From assembly GCA_041582875.1 (NCBI GenBank), contig JBFHGX010000222.1, forward strand, positions 1-5,118: 5,118 nucleotides of DNA, in the 5' to 3' direction. A program made the position numbers and the translations under genes. The notes beneath the pieces were generated by a model. The model made no database searches. It was not told the origin of the DNA and saw only the letters and a program-made list of their open reading frames with translations. How positions within the stretch are numbered: position 1 is the stretch's first letter; the number at the start of each line of letters is the position of its first letter. Origin of the DNA: UBA6244 sp041582875 (GTDB lineage: Bacteria; Bacteroidota; Bacteroidia; Bacteroidales; F082). Of this stretch, positions 1 to 5,118 are shown in pieces.

Positions 1-461
1 AAAAACATAAAAAAGATATGAGGACTCAGTATGGCAAGAGGGACAGAACCCGTATATCTGATTACCACAGGATCTTCAGTTAACTGATATGACTTTCCGT
101 GATGAATTAACTTGACGGTATATTCTATTTTACCTGCAGGTGGTTGATTAGGAAGCATTCCAACCAATTTCCCTTTTGAATAATCCATTGACATAGTAGT
201 CCAGGTATCATGACTTTTAAACCTTTTGTAAGTAATCTCACCGGCAATTTCATCATTGGGCACGGTAATTTCGATGGCTGCATCGCGCTCGCCCATAAAA
301 GACCTGATCAATCGGTATTTAATAAGTTCCCCACCTATTTCGGTTTTACCTTTCACAGGATATGTAGGTCCTGTTGCACGCTGATAAATTACCAAAGAAA
401 TGGTAAGCACTATCGCTAATAACCACAGCAATATGTTTTTTCCTTTTCCGCTCATTGACAT
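1..461 (-). CDS. Uncharacterised membrane protein with beta-rich extracytoplasmic segment (C-terminus cut by window edge)
   Basis: An open frame runs leftward from ATG at 461 to the window edge without a stop, giving the first 153 residues. I do not recognise a named family. A short basic N-terminus (SGKGK) leads into a hydrophobic helix at about residues 10-25 (ILLWLLAIVLTISLVIY), which could be a membrane anchor or uncleaved signal. Residues about 38-137 alternate hydrophobic and polar residues, as in an Ig-like or beta-sandwich domain, and contain a proline turn PNQPPAGK (105-111). A second hydrophobic stretch starts near residue 139 (SVPLAILSPHIFFMF) and continues past the edge, so more membrane segments probably follow. 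A second ATG at 455 is in frame and could be the true start. No Shine-Dalgarno sequence precedes either. The gene begins 28 bp after the stop of the GH3/serine-hydrolase gene on the same strand, so co-transcription is likely. The coding call is secure; the function is unknown. Confidence 0.85.
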   Translation of the reverse strand, partial: MSMSGKGKNILLWLLAIVLTISLVIYQRATGPTYPVKGKTEIGGELIKYRLIRSFMGERDAAIEITVPNDEIAGEITYKRFKSHDTWTTMSMDYSKGKLVGMLPNQPPAGKIEYTVKLIHHGKSYQLTEDPVVIRYTGSVPLAILSPHIFFMF

Positions 462-489
462 AAATTTAGTTTTGGTTAGTTGAATATTG

Positions 490-3402
490 TTATTCTTTTA
501 ATGATTCGTAAAACAACTGATGAATATCGGTACGAATATCCATGTCCATCAATTGGGTATTCGATGCATCCGGATGCACCCGATTCGACAAAAATATATA
601 AAGTAATCCATTTTGCGGATCCGCCCATGCATATGTCCCGGTAAAACCCGAATGACCGAAACTTGCAGGAGAAGCATCTTTACAATTGGTCATATGATCC
701 TTGTACACCAACAAGGGTTTATCAAAACCCAATCCACGCCGGTTACTATCTGCAACAAAATGATAATCAGTAAAAAAGTCCACTGTTTCAGGTTTGAACA
801 ATTGCTGCTGCCCATAACCTCCTCCATTCAAAAAGAGTTGCATCAATACTGCCACATCATAGGTATTTCCAAAAAGTCCGGCATTTCCCGAAACTCCACC
901 CAATAAAGCAGCTCCCTGATCATGTACATCGCCCTGCAAAAGCTGATTCCGAAATACCGTATCATTTTCAGTAGGAACAATTTCAGACAATGGAAAATAT
1001 CTTCGGGGATTAAACCGTAGGTTCTTCACCTCCAACGGGTCATAAAATTCGTTGTAGACGAAATCATCGAAATTACTGTTCGACATTTGCTCAGTAAGCA
1101 CCTTAAAAAGATAAAATGCCAACCCTGAGTAACTGTATTTCTTTTCGCGTAAGGGTGAGGAAAGAATGCTATCGATAAGTACATGCTCATAACCAGCTTT
1201 TAAATAAATATTTTGCGCCACCCTGGTGGGGAATTCTTCACTGATTTCAGTTTGATAAATGTCCTTATTCGCTCCGTTTTCAGTCAAGGTGCTTAAATAA
1301 AAAGGAATCCAGTTGCGCAATCCCGATTGATGCGCAAGCGCCTCCATAAAGCCAATGCTATCAAGATCGGTATTTCTAAGCAATAGTAGATAATCTGAGA
1401 TGAGCCCTCTGATATTAATCAGACTATCTTCAGCTAACTTCATCAATGCAGGAGTAGTAGCCAATATTTTTGTCAGAGAAGCCAAGTCGTAAACATCTGA
1501 GTTCTGAACAGGAGTTATACTATCGTAGGTATGAAATCCAAAAGATTTTTGATAAAAAATAGCCCCATCTTTGGCTGCCAATATTTGGCATCCGGGATAA
1601 GCACCCTTTTTCATTCCTAAAATCGCCAATGAATCAACTTTTTCAAGAATGGTTAAATCGGCCATAACCTCCTCTGGTGAAACTTGATATAAAGAAGTAA
1701 ATCCTGAGTTAAGCCCCCAGCCCTTAGGATATCCTCCTGCACTTACCGGAAAAACACCCCACACAGAAGACGATTGAATTAATTTTTCAGCAGAAACAAG
1801 CTGCATGGACGACTTTTCCTGATACGAAACCAATATGGTTGAAAAACGTTGCAAATTTGGGAAAAAGTTAAGCGCGTAGGGACTGGCAAACACATTCAAA
1901 ACAACCTGATTTTGAGTGGCTAGTTTTTCTAACATTTCGACTTCTTCCTCCGGTATACCAAAGCGTTTTGACGCTAGTATATTGGTATTGAGGACACCTA
2001 CCACAACTAAAGAATATTTGGCAAGTGATTGCAATATTTTTTTTCGGGTCCGTGATGAGGCATCGTGAAGAATATGAAAAACATCGAACTTTCCGGTTTC
2101 TACCAGCTTTTCTTCAAAAGGGGTCGGTTGAGAAGTTCCTGTTATCAACAAAGCCATTTTCGATTTTGATGATAACGGCAGCTTTATTTCCTCTTTCACC
2201 AAAGTTACCGCTTCATCCATCATTTTTGATACTGTGAGGGAGTATTTCGATGGATTCAAATCAGCAATTAATTCATCCACTTCAATTGGATGGTAATTGC
2301 GCAATCCGCCATCATATTTTGCAGCCAATATTTTTTTACACGATTCTTCTACCCTGTTCATGAGTAGTGGCTGCAAAAAAATGGCATCTTTAATTTTCTG
2401 TATGGAAGCAGGTACATCATCCGGAATCAAGAGGATATCATTTCCGGCTTCCAACGCTTTTAGCGAAACTTCTCCAATCTGGTAGTATTTTGTTACACCC
2501 TTCATATCCAAACCATCAGTAATAATCAAACCTTGAAAACCCAGAGAATCTTTTAGCCAGTCAGTGACAATAGGTTTGGAAAGTGTGGCTGGAACATTCG
2601 GGCGATCGTCTAATGCTGGAACGCTCAGATGGGCAATCATTACCGATTCTACTCCACGATCAACCAAGTAGCTAAAGGGGAGCAAATCGTTGGCACGAAG
2701 GGTAGATAACGGAGAACTGATCACAGGTAAATCGGCATGTGAATCCATAAATGTATTGCCATGACCAGGAAAATGTTTGGCACAAGCAATCAAACCACCA
2801 TCTTGCATTCCGCGCATATAGTAATCAGCTTTTTGAGCCACTTTTGCAGGATCTTCCCCAAAAGAACGCATGCCAATTACCGGGTTAAGTGGATTGCTAT
2901 TGACATCAACCACAGGTGCAAAATTAATTTGTATACCCAGCCGGCGACACTGTTCAGCCACCTGACGACCCATTTGATAAATTAAATGGTTGTTTGACAA
3001 CGCTCCCAATGTCATTTGAAGTGGGTAACTTACCACATCCGAAAGGCGCATACCCAACCCCCATTCCGCATCAATGGAAATAAACAGTGGTGTTTTAGCC
3101 AAGGTATTCCAACGATTGGTTTGCAATGCCTGGTCTACAGGATTTCCTTTAAAAAAAACCACTCCTCCTACATTATAATCACGAATGAGGGTATCTACAG
3201 AAGTGAAATATCCTCCGGTTGGATAATTGGCCCGAACAAAGAAAAGCTGGCCAATTTTTTCATCTAGCGTAAGTGACTGATAAACAGAATCTACCCACAT
3301 TCTCTTTTGGGTCGATTCGTCCAGATGAACCTGAGACGAAAGCTTTTCACAAAGCATAATCAATAAAAAAAGAGGCAACAACTTAAAATATCGAACTTCC
3401 AT
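490..3402 (-). CDS. Exported fusion enzyme: GH3 beta-N-acetylglucosaminidase (NagZ-like) plus beta-lactamase-family serine hydrolase
   Basis: A complete 970-residue protein. Residues 1-24 form a Sec signal peptide (basic MEVRYFK, hydrophobic LLPLFLLIML, probable cleavage near SSQ), so it acts in the periplasm or at the cell surface. The GH3 barrel spans about 35-370. It has KHFPGHG at 209-215, the NagZ-type dyad Asp220-Ser-His222, and the nucleophile Asp296 in ITDGLDM. A GH3 C-terminal alpha/beta domain follows at about 395-565, ending in FPVSAGG (551-557). The serine hydrolase (class C beta-lactamase/esterase fold) spans about 585-965, with SLTK at 642-645 (nucleophile Ser642, Lys645), YSG at 758-760 and HSGFTG at 917-922. 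GH3 enzymes of this type remove terminal GlcNAc. The second domain resembles B. subtilis AmiE, a muramyl-peptide amidase, so muropeptide breakdown is the likely role (inference). It could instead be an esterase or a beta-lactamase-like peptidase. An in-frame TAA at 3417-3415 and no intervening start codon fix the start at 3402. The architecture is familiar in Bacteroidota and the length is normal. Confidence 0.95.
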   Translation of the reverse strand: MEVRYFKLLPLFLLIMLCEKLSSQVHLDESTQKRMWVDSVYQSLTLDEKIGQLFFVRANYPTGGYFTSVDTLIRDYNVGGVVFFKGNPVDQALQTNRWNTLAKTPLFISIDAEWGLGMRLSDVVSYPLQMTLGALSNNHLIYQMGRQVAEQCRRLGIQINFAPVVDVNSNPLNPVIGMRSFGEDPAKVAQKADYYMRGMQDGGLIACAKHFPGHGNTFMDSHADLPVISSPLSTLRANDLLPFSYLVDRGVESVMIAHLSVPALDDRPNVPATLSKPIVTDWLKDSLGFQGLIITDGLDMKGVTKYYQIGEVSLKALEAGNDILLIPDDVPASIQKIKDAIFLQPLLMNRVEESCKKILAAKYDGGLRNYHPIEVDELIADLNPSKYSLTVSKMMDEAVTLVKEEIKLPLSSKSKMALLITGTSQPTPFEEKLVETGKFDVFHILHDASSRTRKKILQSLAKYSLVVVGVLNTNILASKRFGIPEEEVEMLEKLATQNQVVLNVFASPYALNFFPNLQRFSTILVSYQEKSSMQLVSAEKLIQSSSVWGVFPVSAGGYPKGWGLNSGFTSLYQVSPEEVMADLTILEKVDSLAILGMKKGAYPGCQILAAKDGAIFYQKSFGFHTYDSITPVQNSDVYDLASLTKILATTPALMKLAEDSLINIRGLISDYLLLLRNTDLDSIGFMEALAHQSGLRNWIPFYLSTLTENGANKDIYQTEISEEFPTRVAQNIYLKAGYEHVLIDSILSSPLREKKYSYSGLAFYLFKVLTEQMSNSNFDDFVYNEFYDPLEVKNLRFNPRRYFPLSEIVPTENDTVFRNQLLQGDVHDQGAALLGGVSGNAGLFGNTYDVAVLMQLFLNGGGYGQQQLFKPETVDFFTDYHFVADSNRRGLGFDKPLLVYKDHMTNCKDASPASFGHSGFTGTYAWADPQNGLLYIFLSNRVHPDASNTQLMDMDIRTDIHQLFYESLKE

Positions 3403-3429
3403 CCCACCTGAATTTTACAGTAATGCCGA

Positions 3430-3437
3430 CAAATTTA
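3430..3437 (-). promoter_or_regulatory. Putative Bacteroidota -7 element for the GH3/serine-hydrolase gene
   Basis: Read on the minus strand this is TAAATTTG, an exact match to the Bacteroidota TAnnTTTG -7 consensus. It lies 27 bp upstream of the ATG at 3402, which would give a short leader of roughly 20 nt. No good TTTG sits at the usual -33 spacing; the nearest is a weak TTTA within a T-rich stretch about 21 bp upstream. The call rests on one 8-bp motif in the right place. Confidence 0.5.
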
Positions 3438-3493
3438 GTTCTTTTTGAATAGGAGAATTAAAAAAACCGCAAAGTTCACCCATCAAAATAACT

Positions 3494-3501
3494 TATCTTT
3501 G
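3494..3501 (+). promoter_or_regulatory. Putative Bacteroidota -7 element for the transketolase/VWA operon
   Basis: TATCTTTG followed by CGCC matches the TAnnTTTG -7 consensus used by the primary sigma factor of Bacteroidota. The start ATG at 3556 is 54 bp downstream, implying a leader of roughly 45-50 nt without a Shine-Dalgarno sequence, which is usual for the phylum. The -33 region (about 3470-3478) has only a GTTC, not a clear TTG or TTTG. Both rightward genes are probably transcribed from here. Confidence 0.6.
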
Positions 3502-3555
3502 CGCCTTAAAAAATTCAACCAACGGCCGTAGTTTGCTGTAAAACCAATCATTAGC

Positions 3556-4401
3556 ATGAGCGACATACTAAAACTCAAAGAAACTGCAACCCAAACAAGA
3601 AGGGACATTATTCGAATGGTACACGCTGTTCAATCAGGTCACCCTGGAGGTTCACTGGGATGTACTGATTTGCTGACAGCCTTGTTTCAGGAAGTTATGG
3701 AACATAATCCTACCACGTTCAGCATGAGCGGAAAAAATGAGGACGTTTTCATCCTTTCAAATGGACATATAAGCCCTGCATATTACAGCGCTATGGCTCG
3801 TAGCGGATATTTTCCGGTAAGTGAACTGGCCACTTTCCGTAAACTTCATTCCCGGCTTCAGGGACATCCCGCTACCATGGAAAACCTTCCCGGTGTAAGA
3901 ATCGCAACCGGTTCCTTAGGACAAGGATTGTCAGCCGCCACAGGGATTGCTCTTTCCAAAAAGCTAGATCAGGATACCCACACCGTTTTTTGCCTCATGG
4001 GCGATGGTGAACTTGAGGAAGGTCAGGTTTGGGAAGCAGCCATGTATATTGGTGGTCACCAGATAAATAACATCGTTGGCATAGTTGACTACAACAAAAA
4101 ACAAATTGATGGCGCTACAGATGATGTACTTCCTTTGGGCGATTTAAGAGCGAAATTTGAAGCTTTTGGATGGGCCGTGACTGAAATGAATGGCAACGAC
4201 ATGGAAGAAGTAGTTGCAACCATGAAAAAAATGAAATCTGCTTCTGGACAAGGAAAACCAAACATGGTTTTAATGCACACTGAAATGGGTATGGGAGTAG
4301 ATTTTATGATGGGAACACACAAATGGCACGGGTCTGCCCCAAATGACCAACAAACTGAAAATGCCCTGAGTCAATTAAAAGAAACCTTGGGAGATTATTA
4401 A
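3556..4401 (+). CDS. Transketolase, N-terminal (thiamine diphosphate-binding) subunit
   Basis: A 281-residue cytoplasmic protein covering only the first half of a classic transketolase (about 660 residues in E. coli). With its C-terminal partner it would transfer two-carbon ketol units between sugar phosphates in the non-oxidative pentose phosphate pathway. Visible motifs are GHPGGS (28-33), SNGH (68-71), GHPA (103-106), GSLGQGLS (119-126), the cofactor/metal motif GDGELEEGQVWEAA (149-162) with Asp150 and Asn180 (DYNK) as metal ligands, and the active-site HKWHG (255-259). All expected residues of this half are present, and the normal TAA after residue 281 fits a split-type subunit rather than a truncation. 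An in-frame TAG at 3529-3531 with no intervening start codon fixes the ATG. The pyrimidine-binding half is not next: a VWA gene starts on the stop codon. An orphan N-type thiamine enzyme with another partner is possible but less likely. Confidence 0.95.
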   Translation: MSDILKLKETATQTRRDIIRMVHAVQSGHPGGSLGCTDLLTALFQEVMEHNPTTFSMSGKNEDVFILSNGHISPAYYSAMARSGYFPVSELATFRKLHSRLQGHPATMENLPGVRIATGSLGQGLSAATGIALSKKLDQDTHTVFCLMGDGELEEGQVWEAAMYIGGHQINNIVGIVDYNKKQIDGATDDVLPLGDLRAKFEAFGWAVTEMNGNDMEEVVATMKKMKSASGQGKPNMVLMHTEMGMGVDFMMGTHKWHGSAPNDQQTENALSQLKETLGDY

Positions 4402-4412
4402 TGACCTTGGGA
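4384..4412 (+). repeat. 9-bp direct repeat ACCTTGGGA flanking the stop/start junction
   Basis: ACCTTGGGA occurs at 4384-4392 and again at 4404-4412, a period of 20 bp. The first copy encodes Thr-Leu-Gly near the end of transketolase; the second encodes Thr-Leu-Gly just after the VWA start Met, in a different frame. It may be a small local duplication or chance. Confidence 0.6.
4389..4403 (+). promoter_or_regulatory. Stop/start overlap (TAATG) with a GGGAG ribosome-binding-like site
   Basis: The transketolase stop TAA (4399-4401) shares its last A with the ATG (4401-4403) of the VWA gene. GGGAG at 4389-4393 lies 7 nt before that ATG, a workable Shine-Dalgarno spacing, although Bacteroidota rarely depend on such sites. 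The arrangement suggests translational coupling and supports 4401 as the start of the VWA gene. Confidence 0.55.
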
Positions 4413-5118
4413 ATCAAATATATATCAAACCGCTTCTCAATCCTTTTCATCGCAGCTCTTATGCTGTTAATGCTGGATGGAATGAGTGGCTATGCTCAAA
4501 CTACATCACAGGTGAATACCAACCAAAAAACCAGGATTTTATTTTTACTGGATGCCTCTCAAAGCATGTATGGGGTTTGGCATGGAGAACGAAAGTACTT
4601 GGTGGCACGACAAATATTAAATAATGTTTTAGATTCCCTCGACACCAATACCGACGTTGAAGTAGCCTTGAGGGTTTACGGACACTTAAAACCCTTTCCT
4701 CCGCAAGATTGCAACGACACGCGACTTGAGGTGCCTTTTGGAAATGGAAGTATCAAGAAAATCAAGGAAGTACTCTTGGAAATAAAACCCAAAGGCACCT
4801 CCCCCATCGCCACTGCGCTCGAGCGTACTGAAAATGATTTTCCGCCTTGCAAAAATTGCCGCAATATTGTAATTCTAATCACGGATGGTTTGGAAGAATG
4901 CGGTGGAGATATATGCGAAGTTAGTGCACGTTTGCAAAGCAAAAATATCTTTTTAAAACCCTATATCATTGGCATGAGTCAAGATATGGAAGAAAGCTAC
5001 GATTGCGCCGGAACCTATTTTAATGCCGAGAATAAACAAGCGTTTTCGAAAGCATTGAATGTGATTATCGCCAAAGTTCTCAATAAAACTTCCATTCAGG
5101 TAAACTTGCTCGACATCA
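4401..5118 (+). CDS. Exported von Willebrand factor A (VWA) domain protein (C-terminus cut by window edge)
   Basis: The frame is open from ATG 4401 to the window edge, giving the first 239 residues. Residues 1-33 form a signal peptide: basic start, hydrophobic SILFIAALMLLMLDG, and likely cleavage after GYAQ. A VWA domain follows at about 43-230. Its metal-ion-dependent adhesion site (MIDAS) is complete: DASQS at 51-55, Thr133 in KGTSP, and Asp162 in ITDG. Such domains bind proteins or other ligands through a divalent metal, so a binding or scaffolding role in the periplasm or at the surface is likely; the partner is unknown. Six cysteines (104, 150, 153, 167, 172, 202) lie within the exported domain and could form three disulfides. 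IQVNLLDI at the edge may begin a further beta-rich domain. Coupling to the transketolase gene implies shared transcription, not shared function. It is too short to appear complete here, but no frameshift is visible. Confidence 0.88.
   Translation, partial: MTLGIKYISNRFSILFIAALMLLMLDGMSGYAQTTSQVNTNQKTRILFLLDASQSMYGVWHGERKYLVARQILNNVLDSLDTNTDVEVALRVYGHLKPFPPQDCNDTRLEVPFGNGSIKKIKEVLLEIKPKGTSPIATALERTENDFPPCKNCRNIVILITDGLEECGGDICEVSARLQSKNIFLKPYIIGMSQDMEESYDCAGTYFNAENKQAFSKALNVIIAKVLNKTSIQVNLLDI

Larger units (their letters stand above)
3403..3555. promoter_or_regulatory. Divergent intergenic promoter region
   Basis: This 153-bp gap separates two genes pointing away from each other, so it must hold start signals for both directions. 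It contains one TAnnTTTG match per strand (3430-3437 minus, 3494-3501 plus), a run of seven A at 3460-3466, and an 8-bp palindrome ACGGCCGT at 3522-3529 in the transketolase leader. I see no ORF, structured RNA, terminator hairpin or clear operator repeat in it. Confidence 0.75.

Noticed and set aside
462..469. TAnnTTT-like sequence just upstream of the ATG at 461 as a separate promoter for the small membrane protein
   Set aside because: It abuts the start codon and lacks the final G, so transcription would begin inside the coding region.
613..906. Plus-strand open frame of 97 codons opposite the serine hydrolase domain
   Set aside because: It is antisense to the HSG motif region of the fusion enzyme, with no signal, motif or start-site support.
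3349..3351. Cys18 of the fusion enzyme as a lipoprotein attachment site
   Set aside because: The preceding residues are I-M-L, and Leu directly before Cys does not fit the usual lipobox, which has Gly, Ala or Ser there. An ordinary signal peptide cut near SSQ fits better, though lipidation is not excluded.
3404..3409. AGGTGG just before the fusion gene ATG as a Shine-Dalgarno site
   Set aside because: Only one base separates it from the ATG, too close to position a ribosome, and no later in-frame start fits the signal peptide.
3470..3473. TTTG on the minus strand as a -33 element for the fusion gene
   Set aside because: It lies 32 bp from the -7 match at 3430-3437, well beyond the usual spacing of about 17-23 bp.
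3522..3529. Palindrome ACGGCCGT in the transketolase leader as an operator or hairpin
   Set aside because: It is only 8 bp, has no loop and does not extend symmetrically on either side; chance is adequate.
4089..4322. Minus-strand open frame of 77 codons inside the transketolase gene
   Set aside because: It is antisense to conserved transketolase motifs including HKWHG and shows no independent features.
4676..4942. Minus-strand open frame of 88 codons inside the VWA gene
   Set aside because: It lies entirely opposite a well-supported VWA coding frame and its translation resembles no protein family I know.

Overview
This 5.1 kb window looks like a stretch of Bacteroidota (Bacteroidetes) chromosome. 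It is AT-leaning. Both divergent genes are preceded by a match to the Bacteroidota -7 promoter element TAnnTTTG, and clear Shine-Dalgarno sequences are mostly lacking. The gene set also fits that phylum: a single-chain GH3/serine-hydrolase fusion and a transketolase split into separate N and C polypeptides. I cannot name a genus from the sequence.

Layout. Positions 1-3402 are read leftward. A 970-residue exported fusion enzyme (3402 to 490) is followed after 28 bp by a small membrane protein (461 to 1) that runs off the left edge; the two probably form one transcript. A 153-bp divergent promoter region (3403-3555) separates them from a rightward pair. That pair is the N-terminal subunit of transketolase (3556-4401), overlapped by one base by an exported von Willebrand A (VWA) domain protein (4401-5118), which runs off the right edge. 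The window is almost fully coding. I see no tRNA, rRNA, insertion sequence, CRISPR array, attachment site or convincing terminator.

Function. The fusion joins a NagZ-type GH3 beta-N-acetylglucosaminidase, with an intact Asp-His dyad and Asp nucleophile, to a beta-lactamase-fold serine hydrolase with SxxK, YxG and HSG motifs. By analogy with the separate NagZ and AmiE enzymes of Bacillus subtilis, it probably processes peptidoglycan fragments outside the cytoplasm; this is inference. The small membrane protein beside it has a beta-rich extracytoplasmic segment and no recognisable function. The transketolase subunit carries the thiamine-diphosphate-binding half of the enzyme. Its C-terminal partner is not directly downstream; the VWA gene is.

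The overall picture is ordinary housekeeping and envelope metabolism. I found no clear case for a new defence or mobile system. The points most worth checking are the fusion architecture, the unnamed membrane protein beside it, and the separation of the transketolase halves by a VWA gene.
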